Positions 56,432 through 64,000 of a stretch of 64,000 nucleotides of DNA are shown one piece after another. The notes beneath the pieces were generated by a model that was not told the DNA's origin, did not search any database, and saw only the letters and a list, made by a program, of their open reading frames with translations. The translations under genes were made by a program, and so were the position numbers. Within the stretch, counting starts at the first letter, position 1; the number at the start of each line of letters is the position of its first letter. The stretch is from Synergistaceae bacterium (GTDB lineage: Bacteria > Synergistota > Synergistia > Synergistales > Aminobacteriaceae), in the NCBI GenBank assembly GCA_009783355.1, contig WRHH01000006.1, positions 19,304-83,303 on the forward strand, given 5' to 3'.

Positions 56432-56749
56432 TTAAAAATGTTTCTCAATATCGCGCCCGCTGTACATGATGCGTATAATGTTAACTGTTCTTTTTGCTTT
56501 CAAAGGTAGATAGAACATCAGATAATTATCCACGGACATAACACGCAGGCCCTTGTTATGCCAAGGCTCTTTCACATAAAGCCGGAACCTTGCTGGCATT
56601 TGATCCAATCCTGAGATCATATCCATTATCCGCCTTACTTGCTTTTTTGCGGTATCGGGCTCAACCAGAGAGTATGCTATATATTCATAAATACTGCGCA
56701 GATCCTGTTCAGCCTGCTTGGTGTAAAAAATTTCCCAAGTTCTATTCAT
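56432..56749 (-). CDS. RelE/ParE-family toxin
   Basis: 105 aa. WEIFYTKQAEQDLRSIYEYI, then DTAKKQVRRIMDMISGLDQM, PWHNKGLRVMSVDNYLMFYL and VNIIRIMYSGRDIEKHF are typical of the RelE/ParE superfamily with a C-terminal RxxRD-like strand. It overlaps the RelB/DinJ-type antitoxin by 4 nt and is second in the operon. The pair is flanked on both sides by AAGCAAA-type repeats, which suggests that it has been moved as a cassette. Confidence 0.9.
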   Translation of the reverse strand: MNRTWEIFYTKQAEQDLRSIYEYIAYSLVEPDTAKKQVRRIMDMISGLDQMPARFRLYVKEPWHNKGLRVMSVDNYLMFYLPLKAKRTVNIIRIMYSGRDIEKHF

Positions 56750-57057
56750 ACGCCATAATCGCGTAACATTCCATCAGCGACGCTTTCCGCTGAAACGACT
56801 TCCTCTGCGGATAGATCGGTCAGTCCTCTATTGATTTCAACGTCGAACTGCTCATCTGTGAGAGCGCGGAAAGACAGCGGATGCGTATTACCGCGCGGAA
56901 GCTTCATGTCAAAAGGAATCCCGCTCTGCAATACAACTTGGCGGAGAAACATCCCGACCGCGTTTGACATTGGAATACCAAGCTGTTCTAAAACTGACTC
57001 GGCCTGTTCTTTCAGTTCAGGTTCGACACGGGCGAAAACAGTAGATGTTCTTGCCAT
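56746..57057 (-). CDS. RelB/DinJ-family antitoxin
   Basis: 103 aa. ARTSTVFARVEPELKEQAES, VLEQLGIPMSNAVGMFLRQV and LQSGIPFDMKLP are the DinJ ribbon-helix-helix signature. The C-terminus is acidic (DLSAEEVVSAESVADGML) and would embrace the toxin. AAGGAGG precedes ATG 57057; the frame's GTG at 57066 touches that signal and is not used. Confidence 0.92.
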   Translation of the reverse strand: MARTSTVFARVEPELKEQAESVLEQLGIPMSNAVGMFLRQVVLQSGIPFDMKLPRGNTHPLSFRALTDEQFDVEINRGLTDLSAEEVVSAESVADGMLRDYGV

Positions 57058-57119
57058 GATAAGCACCTCCTTCAGCTCTATTATGCCCTAACGTAATGCG
57101 GAAAGCAACCTGTAAAAAA

Positions 57120-57180
57120 GCAGTGTGAAGTGTGGAGTTAAAAACAAAACAAAAACAGTTTTTACTTTTGCTTTTGCTTT
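57120..57180. repeat. Heptamer array H (GTGTGAA then AAAACAA / TTTGCTT)
   Basis: AGTGTGAAGTGTGGAGT, AAAACAAAACAAAAACAG and TTTGCTTTTGCTT. The left part matches arrays D and I; the right part matches the repeat on the other side of the TA pair. Confidence 0.75.
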
Positions 57181-57230
57181 TCTAACTTTCCATTTTCCCC
57201 TCTACGCTGGTTTTTAAATTATGAAATTCT

Positions 57231-57248
57231 TTGCGCAATTTTGCGCAA
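57231..57248. promoter_or_regulatory. Tandem TTGCGCAA palindromes, possible operator
   Basis: TTGCGCAA at 57231-57238 and 57241-57248, centres 10 bp apart (one helical turn), just before a TATACT at 57258-57263 that could be the -10 of the DUF4365 gene. Confidence 0.4.
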
Positions 57249-57304
57249 CAATCATGATATACTTACTTATCCACTGTAATTACTTTTCAGATGAGGTGAG
57301 TTCG

Positions 57305-58225
57305 TTGCAAGAGAAAAATAACAGAGCTGGAATATATTCTGTCAGTCGTATATCGGACGGACTCAATGAATTTATATTTAGGGAACAGGTAACCGGAACG
57401 ACGGGAATTGACGGGCATATCGAAGTTATCAGGTCGTCATACAAGTCGTCGCGTATTCTTGGAGTAAAGGTCTATTCCGCTCCTGCTGATAATCCAAAGG
57501 ATATTTACGTTTGCAACGGTAGCAGAGAACACTTGATATATTGGTTCCAGCACTCTATACCGGTTTTGATAATGGTTTATGACAGCAGCGCCGGGAAGGT
57601 GTTTTGGGAGCACTTGAGGGAAGATAATATAATTATAACGGATTTAGGTTGGAGCATAAACGTTCCAAAATCGCAGGAATTTAATGAAGAATCTGTCCGT
57701 AGTATTTACGAAATTCCGTCGTACAGCCCGAACTTGAGCAGGATGGCTGTCGACCGCCCATGGATGGACATAATAGAAAGCGGAGCTTACAGGCTTTTCG
57801 TAATAGCCGAGGAAAACATAAACCGCCCGACCGGAAAAGGAATTCTGAAAATTTACGTTACCGATCTTGACGGAAAAGTGGAGCGCATATATGCGTGGCC
57901 GTTTTTCGTAAATCCTGATATGCCGTATGCTTATCGCTTCAACGAGTTGTTTCCGTGGGCTAATATAAGCGTTGATAAGGATTACTATGATATTCAAGAA
58001 GGCGAAGATAATAGGGGAGACACTCTTTGCAACATCCGCCCGTGGATGGTCGAGGCGGAGGAAATAGCGCATTTCAGGCTTGAAATGTTTTTAAGCGATC
58101 TTGGCAGCTCCTACCTCTGTTCGGATAGATTCATATGTAACGCTGATTACGACCGGAATAAGCTCACGGGCAGTTTCGGCGCAATGTATGAGAATGGCGT
58201 TAAGTACATCGTGACTCACACGTAA
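57305..58225 (+). CDS. DUF4365-domain protein with unassigned C-terminal half
   Basis: About 306 aa. The first 130 residues fit DUF4365: [20 protein letters not shown], then [25 protein letters not shown] and [10 protein letters not shown]. That domain has a restriction-endonuclease-like fold with an Asp-Glu-Lys type core (here D and E of GIDGHIE and K of GVKVY) and is frequent in defence loci. The C-terminal half ([33 protein letters not shown]) is unrecognised. The frame opens earlier with a signal-like MKFFAQFCATIMIYLLIHC, but no ribosome site precedes it. GAGGTG lies 6 nt before TTG 57305, which places the DUF4365 start correctly. Confidence 0.65.
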   Translation: MQEKNNRAGIYSVSRISDGLNEFIFREQVTGTTGIDGHIEVIRSSYKSSRILGVKVYSAPADNPKDIYVCNGSREHLIYWFQHSIPVLIMVYDSSAGKVFWEHLREDNIIITDLGWSINVPKSQEFNEESVRSIYEIPSYSPNLSRMAVDRPWMDIIESGAYRLFVIAEENINRPTGKGILKIYVTDLDGKVERIYAWPFFVNPDMPYAYRFNELFPWANISVDKDYYDIQEGEDNRGDTLCNIRPWMVEAEEIAHFRLEMFLSDLGSSYLCSDRFICNADYDRNKLTGSFGAMYENGVKYIVTHT

Positions 58226-58248
58226 AGATTCGCGAACGGAGGAGCGTC

Positions 58249-59001
58249 TTGTCATCAAAAGCAGTTGAAGTAAAAAAACTCAGTAAGTCTTTCGGGCCAC
58301 TTTTAGTTTTGAATAATATATCTCTTTCATTAAACGCAGGGGAGACGGTATCGGTAATAGGACCAAGCGGTTCAGGCAAGAGCACTCTCGCGCGCTGTCT
58401 ATGCGGACTTGAAGCAATAGACAGCGGCGAGATTTATTTTTTTGGAGAGCGTTTCGATGGCTCGCGGCATTCGAACAGAGAAAGAGCGCGCATTGTCGGG
58501 ATGATATTTCAGCAGTTCAATTTATACCCTCATCTTTCCGTTCTCGAAAATCTAACTTTGTCCCCAATAAAAATTCTCAGAATGAGCGTAAATGAAGCCG
58601 AAAAAAACGCCCTTGAACTCCTTGAGCGCGTCGGGCTAAGGGACAAGGTTGCCGCCCGCCCGCGCCAACTGTCCGGAGGGCAGCAGCAACGCGTGGCGAT
58701 AGCCCGCGCGCTTGCCATGAAACCTCGTATCCTGATGTTTGACGAGCCCACGAGCGCGCTTGACCCCGAACTGGTCGGCGAGGTTCTTGAAGTTATCGCG
58801 TCGCTCGCGCATACGGGAATGACGATATTGATAATTACTCACGAGATGACGTTTGCCAATGAAGTTTCCGACAGAGTTATGTTCATGGACGAGGGGAAAA
58901 TAATAGAACAGGGCGCGCCCATGGAAATTTTCAAACATCCGAGAATGGCGCGCACGCAGCAGTTTCTTCATAGAATGAGAGGAATGTTTTATGAATCATG
59001 A
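58249..59001 (+). CDS. Polar amino-acid ABC transporter ATPase (GlnQ-like)
   Basis: 250 aa. Walker [22 protein letters not shown]-loop [20 protein letters not shown], signature [19 protein letters not shown], Walker [21 protein letters not shown] and the H-loop [10 protein letters not shown]. This is the PAAT family pattern for glutamine, arginine, histidine or similar. It starts at TTG with GGAGGAG upstream and overlaps the permease gene by 11 nt. No substrate-binding protein is encoded nearby, so it must come from elsewhere. Confidence 0.95.
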   Translation: MSSKAVEVKKLSKSFGPLLVLNNISLSLNAGETVSVIGPSGSGKSTLARCLCGLEAIDSGEIYFFGERFDGSRHSNRERARIVGMIFQQFNLYPHLSVLENLTLSPIKILRMSVNEAEKNALELLERVGLRDKVAARPRQLSGGQQQRVAIARALAMKPRILMFDEPTSALDPELVGEVLEVIASLAHTGMTILIITHEMTFANEVSDRVMFMDEGKIIEQGAPMEIFKHPRMARTQQFLHRMRGMFYES

Positions 59002-59716
59002 TACTTTTATGATTCCTGACATTTCCATTATTTTTGATTTTTTCATGAATCTTGATTTTTCCACAAATCTTGATTTTTCCATTATCCTCCCGCGTTTGCC
59101 ATTACTACTGAAAGCGGCAGTCGTAACTATTGAGGCGTCTTTTTTCGCGGTGTTTTTTGGGACAATCCTTGGGATAATCATCGGCGCGCTGCGTGTTGCT
59201 CCAGATCCTTTTGTAAGAGGCGTGGCCGCGTGTTACATATATGTAATAAGGGGAACTCCGCTTCTTATACAGCTTTTTCTTATTTATTTCGGGCTGCCTT
59301 CGCTTGGGATATATTTCACAGCTTTTGTCTCCGGCGTATTGGGGCTTTCGATAAATTCTTCCGGTTACATCGGAGAGATAGTTAGAGGAGGAATTGAGGC
59401 CGTCCCGAAAGGTCAATGGGAAGCGGGAAAGGTGCTTGGGCTTTCATACGAAAAGACGATGCAGTTCATAATACTCCCGCAAGCGTTGCGCAACATGCTT
59501 CCGGCTTTTGGGAACGAATTCGTCACCCTTATAAAAGAGTCATCATTGCTTTCAACCCTTGCCATATCCGAACTTACAATGGTCGGACAACAGGTTCGCA
59601 GCGCCACATACGCTTCATTTGAGACTTTCATAGTGGTTGGCCTGATTTACCTTATCATGACGAGCGTTACGAGCTATCTCCTCCGGTTGGTGGAAAAACG
59701 CTGGAGCGTGGTGTAG
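58991..59716 (+). CDS. Polar amino-acid ABC transporter permease (HisM/GlnP-like)
   Basis: 241 aa, about five membrane helices. The EAA-loop region reads [20 protein letters not shown], preceded by [20 protein letters not shown], both typical. The N-terminus before the usual start ([20 protein letters not shown]) is extended by about 29 residues of low-complexity sequence ([13 protein letters not shown]) encoded by an imperfect 18-bp repeat (CTTGATTTTTCC) at 59050-59085. Works with the ATPase just upstream. Confidence 0.93.
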   Translation: MNHDTFMIPDISIIFDFFMNLDFSTNLDFSIILPRLPLLLKAAVVTIEASFFAVFFGTILGIIIGALRVAPDPFVRGVAACYIYVIRGTPLLIQLFLIYFGLPSLGIYFTAFVSGVLGLSINSSGYIGEIVRGGIEAVPKGQWEAGKVLGLSYEKTMQFIILPQALRNMLPAFGNEFVTLIKESSLLSTLAISELTMVGQQVRSATYASFETFIVVGLIYLIMTSVTSYLLRLVEKRWSVV

Positions 59717-59728
59717 CGTTTATATATT

Positions 59729-62341
59729 ATGGACAATATTGAACATAAGGCAATAGCAATCTACACAGAAGACGGGTTCACGGTGGACTCGTCTCCAATT
59801 GAAAAGAAAGATGACGCGCAGTATCAAGCGGTGTTTTACGCCGACTTCTTAAAAGACTCGCATAACGCGCTTTATGCTCACGCGTTTTTGGAAAGGGGCG
59901 GTTACGACGTATCCGTCCAGTTTTTGATGGAGATTGCGCAGAGCGTCATTCATGATATTTCTCACAACCCCGACACCGACGTCGCCCGCGCCGCGCCCGC
60001 GCCCGCGCCGGAGGAAATGTTTGCGCTTTTGCGCAGAGTCCCGTATGTCATAGGGTGCGAGTTCGTCAGCGTAAATTGGATTAACCGCGTATATTCTGAT
60101 ATCGCTAATGTTTTCAACCGAGAGTTCGCCTTGTTTCAAGGCACGGCGGAGGAATATTTCAAGACAAAAAACGAGCGTCTGAAAGTCGCGGGACGCGTAT
60201 ATTTTCATCTTGTGGAACATAAGGACGAGAATTACCCGTTCGCTTTTTTAGCGACGTATTCCGAAGGGGATAAGGAAAACGTTACCCATGTCCCGCTGAA
60301 GAATGCCCTTCAATCTGGCAATGATGAGATAAATATAGAAGACAATCTGGTAAAACTGCTCTCCGCCGTCAGCCGAGCGGCTGATCAAAGCATGTTCATT
60401 TCAGACCTGATTGAGAGCGGGGAGTTATTCTCGCCTCTGCGGTTCACGCCGGAAGAGGCGTATACATTTTTGCGGGAGGTTCCGATTTATGAGGAATGCG
60501 GAGTAGTCTGCCGAATTCCGAATTTCTGGAGGAAGAAGGCCAACGCCAACTTGAAGGCCAGTGTCGGAAGCAAAGAGCCGTCCATTGTGGGACTTGACGC
60601 GCTGATGGCGTTCACGCCGTCCATCTATTTGGGGGACGAGGAGTTTAGCCGCGACGAAATCGAGCAGTTGCTGGCCGAAACTCGCGGGCTTGCTTTTCTC
60701 AAGGGCAAATGGGTGGAGATTGACCCGGACAAATTACGCAGCCTATTGGAAGCGTTCGATAAAATAGATGGAATGGACTTAACCTTGGCGGAAGCTATTC
60801 GTATGCAGTCGGGGATGTTATCCGTAACGGACGGCGAAGAAGAAGATGCTCAAATTGAAGTGACGAACGGCGAATGGTTGGACGCGCTAAAGGCAAAAAT
60901 GGCAAACCCCGCCAAGATCGCCGAACAGCGAGTGGGCGAGAGTTTCCGCACGGAACTGCGCGGGTATCAGGTCGCGGGGTTCAATTGGCTGAATTTCATG
61001 TCGCAAATACGATTCGGAGCGCTTTTGGCGGACGACATGGGGCTTGGCAAAACAGTCCAGATATTGGCGCTTTTGGACTTTATGCGAACGGAAAAAATAA
61101 AGACGCTGCTCGTCATTCCCGCGTCGCTCATCACTAACTGGATTAAGGAAGCGGGACGGTTTGCACCTCTGCTGAAAGTTAAGCTCTTGCACGGCAAGGA
61201 GACGAGTTTTTCACCGGAAGACGCGGATTTGTTCATTACGACCTACGGAATGGCGGCGCGGATCTCACCCTTAAAGGAAGTAACTTGGGACCTATTGATA
61301 ATAGACGAGGCGCAAGCGATAAAAAATCACGGGAGCAAGCAGACGACCGCTGTGAAAAAATTACCCGCAAAGAGCAGGATAGCCATGACGGGTACGCCTG
61401 TTGAAAACCGGCTTTCGGACTTGTGGTCAATCTTTGATTTTCTGAACAAAGGCTTGCTCGGCACGCAAAGGGAGTATAACGCGTTCACGAACAAACTGAA
61501 AGATGACACTGCGGGCTACGAAAAACTGCGTAACGCCGTCAGCCCGTTTATCCTGCGGCGGCTCAAAACCGACAAAACGATAATCAGCGACTTGCCCGAC
61601 AAGACTGAAATCAAGCAGTACACCACGCTTACAAAGAAACAAATTGTCCTGTACGATCAGCTTGTACATGAACTGGAGAGCATAATGGAAGACCCCGGTT
61701 TAGCCGGAATACACCGCAAGGGCATTATTTTGGCCAGCATCATGAAATTCAAACAAATTTGCAACCATCCCGACCAATATCTTGGCAGCGGTGAATATGC
61801 TCCGCGCTACAGCGGGAAGTTTGATACGCTGTCCGAAATATGCGGGACGATTCGCGATAAGCGCGAGCGGGTGCTAGTGTTCACGCAATTCAAAGAAATG
61901 ACCGAGCCGATAGCGGATTACTTGAGGACGGTTTTCGAGCGCGAAGGGCTTATACTGCACGGCGGTACGCCGGTGAAGAAACGCGGCTCACTTGTGGAGC
62001 AGTTCAATAGTCCGGAATATACGCCGTTCATGGTGCTGTCGCTCAAGGCGGGCGGCGTTGGGCTGAACCTGACGGGCGCCAATCATGTCATCCATTTCGA
62101 CCGCTGGTGGAACCCTGCTGTTGAAAATCAGGCGACCGACCGCGCATTCCGTATCGGTCAGCAAAAGAATGTCTGCGTCCATAAATTTGTGACCGCTGGG
62201 ACTATCGAGGAAAAAATCGATATTTTAATTGAAAGCAAACAGAAGCTGGCGGGCGAAGTGATTGCTGCCACGAGCGGCGAAAACTGGGTTACCGAGATGA
62301 GCAACAAGGAACTGTTCGATCTGTTCAGATTAGGGGCGTGA
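59729..62341 (+). CDS. SNF2-family helicase-like ATPase
   Basis: 870 aa. The N-terminal 380 residues include a bacterial SNF2-associated region; the ATPase core shows motif I LLADDMGLGKTVQILALLDF, motif II LLIIDEAQAIKN, motif III AMTGTPVENRLSDLWSI and, in lobe 2, LSLKAGGVGLNLTGANHVIH followed by WWNPAVENQATDRAFRIGQ. It would translocate on double-stranded DNA, as HepA/RapA-like remodelers do. A SWIM-domain protein follows 7 nt later, a pairing common for this family. There is a poor Shine-Dalgarno before the ATG, so an internal start is possible. Confidence 0.94.
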   Translation: MDNIEHKAIAIYTEDGFTVDSSPIEKKDDAQYQAVFYADFLKDSHNALYAHAFLERGGYDVSVQFLMEIAQSVIHDISHNPDTDVARAAPAPAPEEMFALLRRVPYVIGCEFVSVNWINRVYSDIANVFNREFALFQGTAEEYFKTKNERLKVAGRVYFHLVEHKDENYPFAFLATYSEGDKENVTHVPLKNALQSGNDEINIEDNLVKLLSAVSRAADQSMFISDLIESGELFSPLRFTPEEAYTFLREVPIYEECGVVCRIPNFWRKKANANLKASVGSKEPSIVGLDALMAFTPSIYLGDEEFSRDEIEQLLAETRGLAFLKGKWVEIDPDKLRSLLEAFDKIDGMDLTLAEAIRMQSGMLSVTDGEEEDAQIEVTNGEWLDALKAKMANPAKIAEQRVGESFRTELRGYQVAGFNWLNFMSQIRFGALLADDMGLGKTVQILALLDFMRTEKIKTLLVIPASLITNWIKEAGRFAPLLKVKLLHGKETSFSPEDADLFITTYGMAARISPLKEVTWDLLIIDEAQAIKNHGSKQTTAVKKLPAKSRIAMTGTPVENRLSDLWSIFDFLNKGLLGTQREYNAFTNKLKDDTAGYEKLRNAVSPFILRRLKTDKTIISDLPDKTEIKQYTTLTKKQIVLYDQLVHELESIMEDPGLAGIHRKGIILASIMKFKQICNHPDQYLGSGEYAPRYSGKFDTLSEICGTIRDKRERVLVFTQFKEMTEPIADYLRTVFEREGLILHGGTPVKKRGSLVEQFNSPEYTPFMVLSLKAGGVGLNLTGANHVIHFDRWWNPAVENQATDRAFRIGQQKNVCVHKFVTAGTIEEKIDILIESKQKLAGEVIAATSGENWVTEMSNKELFDLFRLGA

Positions 62342-62348
62342 CGAGAGT

Positions 62349-63059
62349 ATGGGCTGGTATGATTTTCGCGAATATGTGCCTGTATCGAGAAAGAAAGAGA
62401 AAGCAGCCAAACAGATTGAGAAGCTGCGGAAAAAGGACAAGAGTTTGTCTCCCGTGGTCATTGAGGGGCGTAAAATCGCCAAAACGTGGTGGGGCAACGC
62501 TTGGTGCGTGAATCTGGAGTCGTACGCCGACTTTAGCAACCGTATCGGGCGGGGGAGCGCGTATGTCAAGAATGGCTTCGTTATTGATCTGAAAATATTT
62601 GAAGGGCTTGTAACAGGCAAGGTAATGGGGACAAAGCTGTACACAATTGGGATAGAAATAGATTTATTGAGCGAACAACGCAAAAATGACATCATAAAGA
62701 CAATCGGACGGCGGATAGAAAGCGTGTCCGACCTGATAGACGGCAAATTCCCCAAGGAATTCGGCGAGTTGTTCCTGACGCAAAAAAGAGGGCTTTTCCC
62801 CGCGCCCGAGGAAATCCACAAGAGCTGCTCCTGCCCGGATTGGGCGGACATGTGCAAGCATGTGGCGGCCGTGCTATACGGCGTCGGCGCGAGACTGGAT
62901 CAAGACCCGCTGCTGTTTTTCAAACTTCGCGGCGTGGACGTGAAAGCCTTCATCAAGGCGTCCATCGACGAGAAACTGAACAGCCTGATGAAAAACGCCG
63001 GAAAAACAACAAAACGGGTCATTAAGGACGCGGATATTTCGGAGATTTTTGGAGTTTAG
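62349..63059 (+). CDS. SWIM zinc-finger protein, partner of the SNF2 ATPase
   Basis: 236 aa. The SWIM motif CxCxnCxH reads CSCPDWADMCKHVAAVLYGV. The N-terminus (MGWYDFREYVPVSRKKEKAA, then AKTWWGNAWCVNLESYADFS) matches the bacterial SWIM proteins encoded with SNF2 ATPases. It probably binds DNA or the ATPase. It ends directly at a heptamer array (GTTTAG then AACAGTGTGAAG). Confidence 0.92.
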   Translation: MGWYDFREYVPVSRKKEKAAKQIEKLRKKDKSLSPVVIEGRKIAKTWWGNAWCVNLESYADFSNRIGRGSAYVKNGFVIDLKIFEGLVTGKVMGTKLYTIGIEIDLLSEQRKNDIIKTIGRRIESVSDLIDGKFPKEFGELFLTQKRGLFPAPEEIHKSCSCPDWADMCKHVAAVLYGVGARLDQDPLLFFKLRGVDVKAFIKASIDEKLNSLMKNAGKTTKRVIKDADISEIFGV

Positions 63060-63180
63060 AACAGTGTGAAGTGTGAAGTGCAATGTCATTAAGTTAAGCA
63101 AAAAATACAAAAGTGGCTTAATTTACACGTCTTTGCGAGCGTAGCGTGGCAATCCAGAGGTATTTTCATTTAATTTCATG
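63060..63180. repeat. Heptamer array I followed by a dispersed repeat piece
   Basis: AACAGTGTGAAGTGTGAAG at 63060, then a piece at 63130-63175 with TTTGCGAGCGTAGCGTGGCA, CAATCCAG and ATTTCATGG that matches the repeat near 13890-13925. No gene is seen. Confidence 0.75.
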
Positions 63181-63201
63181 GTAAAACATATTTTTGTTAT
63201 A

Positions 63202-63462
63202 TCAATCATCATAATGACCTTTGCAAGATAAGACTTCAAGAATGTTATCTTCAATCCGGTACACTAAACGGTTGACTTCGTCAATGCGTCTACTCCAAAA
63301 ACCACTGAACTCTCCCTTCAGTGGCTCTGGTTTTCCGATGCCTGTGTAGCAGTTTCGTGTGGCGTCTTGAAGAAGTTGGTTGATGCGTTTAATAGTTTTT
63401 TTGTCCTGTGTCTGCCAATGAATATAGTCTTCCCAAGCCTCTTCAAACCATATTATTTTCAT
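63202..63462 (-). CDS. YoeB/Txe-family mRNA interferase toxin
   Basis: 86 aa. IIWFEEAWEDYIHWQTQDKK, TIKRINQLLQDATRNCYTGI, GKPEPLKGEFSGFWSRRIDE and NRLVYRIEDN..LSCKGHYDD are all YoeB signatures, including the C-terminal His-Tyr. It cleaves mRNA on the ribosome at start codons. It overlaps the antitoxin by 4 nt. YoeB usually pairs with YefM; here the partner is RelB/DinJ-like. Confidence 0.95.
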   Translation of the reverse strand: MKIIWFEEAWEDYIHWQTQDKKTIKRINQLLQDATRNCYTGIGKPEPLKGEFSGFWSRRIDEVNRLVYRIEDNILEVLSCKGHYDD

Positions 63463-63725
63463 TCCGGCGCCTCAATGATGTTGTGTTCAACTCCTTTTCC
63501 GTTATTGAGAGCGATAACGCCGCGGCGAAGGTGGTCAAGATTACTCATACTGTAGAACGGATCGGATTCCGTTGTAACGTCAAAAGGCAGGCGCTTTTCA
63601 CGTAAAACAGCGCGGGCGAACATATTAAATGCAGTGGTAGTATTCATTCCAACCCGAGTACAAAAATCATCAAATTGTTTTTTCACTTCGGAATCCATCC
63701 GAACGCTAAATGTCGTTAGAGCCAT
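63459..63725 (-). CDS. RelB/DinJ-family antitoxin paired with YoeB
   Basis: 88 aa. LTTFSVRMDSEVKKQFDDFC, TRVGMNTTTAFNMFARAVLR and EKRLPFDVTTESDPFYSMSN are DinJ-like ribbon-helix-helix. The C-terminal NLDHLRRGVIALNNGKG part would contact YoeB. AGGAGG sits 7 nt before the ATG. Confidence 0.93.
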   Translation of the reverse strand: MALTTFSVRMDSEVKKQFDDFCTRVGMNTTTAFNMFARAVLREKRLPFDVTTESDPFYSMSNLDHLRRGVIALNNGKGVEHNIIEAPE

Positions 63726-63842
63726 AAAAAAGACCTCCTGTCAATTCAGATTCGATTTATTATAACCTAATGCTAAAATATTATAACCTATCAGGTTCGT
63801 TTTGTTGGCGATTTTTCTATCGTAAAAGCTTTGGGAGTGAAG

Positions 63843-64000
63843 CTAACGCGCATGATTTTCTTTTCCCTTTTTTCTCTCCTCAATGGCCTTAAGGGCCGCA
63901 GCTTCCAATTCTTCAACGCTATTGAAAGTAATGACTTCCCCTCGTTTGTGCTGTTCGATTGATTCTCTTAAAGCTGCCATATTAGCAGGGCTGTAGAAAG
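63843..64000 (-). CDS. Partial antitoxin (RelB/DinJ-like C-terminal end)
   Basis: An open frame enters from the right edge and runs to the TAG at 63843-63845, giving 52 residues. These begin FYSPANMAALRESIEQHKRG, followed by EVITFNSVEELEAAALKAIE and a charged end. The FYS-x-x-N-x-x-x-L-R motif matches the C-terminus of the neighbouring DinJ antitoxin (FYSMSNLDHLRR), so this is probably another antitoxin, and the DNA-binding half lies beyond the window. No toxin follows it on the minus strand within 60 bp. Confidence 0.7.
   Translation of the reverse strand, partial: FYSPANMAALRESIEQHKRGEVITFNSVEELEAAALKAIEERKKGKENHAR

Noticed and set aside
12641..63085. CRISPR arrays
   Set aside because: The repeats are 7-bp tandem units without spacers, and there are no cas genes in the window.

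Overview
The window reads as a chromosomal segment of a Synergistetes bacterium, probably gut- or sludge-associated. The clearest marker is the large M14-type peptidase at 32405-35236. It ends in an acidic stretch, a GCNAG motif, a hydrophobic segment and RRKF, which is the layout of the Synerg-CTERM sorting signal known from this phylum. An S-layer-homology-like tail, a TolC protein (diderm envelope), a TAXI-type TRAP transporter, pyruvate phosphate dikinase and very long FliD also fit. No rRNA, tRNA, prophage, transposase or CRISPR array was seen.

Layout. 0.1-5.3 kb (minus): a lytic transglycosylase, a TolC-family protein and an SLH-tailed FAD oxidoreductase; the first two share an unassigned EWL domain. 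5.5-12.6 kb: an autoinhibited Fic AMPylase, FliD, two unassigned genes, and a flippase-like/ICMT-like membrane pair. 12.6-20.6 kb: a membrane J-domain gene with decayed partial duplicates, then a 2031-residue secreted protein with 21 RCC1 repeats (three propellers of seven) and seven InlB-type repeats. 20.7-24.9 kb (minus): cupin, two membrane proteins, a YefM/RelE-type TA pair, ribBA and ribE behind a structured leader. 25.2-35.3 kb (plus): a catabolic operon with a threonine-dehydratase-like enzyme, class V aminotransferase, two-subunit aconitase-family dehydratase and TAXI-TRAP importer, followed by the sorted peptidase and a strong terminator. 35.5-38.1 kb: PPDK. 38.3-46.8 kb (minus): an envelope/sensory cluster of two ankyrin paralogues, a CsgG-like TPR protein, two SH3-type proteins and a chemoreceptor ending in hemerythrin. 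46.9-50.6 kb (minus): Sua5, TGT, TatD and BrnT/BrnA. 50.7-54.2 kb: LplT-like plus Aas-like phospholipid repair genes. 54.2-56.3 kb: a broken AlbA_2 regulator with intact operators, then a solitary trpB behind a Trp-codon attenuator. 56.4-64 kb: further TA pairs, a DUF4365 gene, an amino-acid ABC transporter, a SNF2/SWIM pair and a partial antitoxin.

Two themes cut across the window. First, at least ten intergenic arrays of 7-bp units (GGGATTA, GTGTGAA, AAATTAC, TGTGCAT, AAAGAYA and others) sit at gene ends and often supply the stop codon and last residues. Second, GC-rich palindromic dispersed repeats occur between genes and apparently inside genes, in TGT and at the end of the RCC1 gene. The most informative regulatory element is the trp attenuator at 54.8-55.0 kb, whose 19-codon leader has three consecutive Trp codons.
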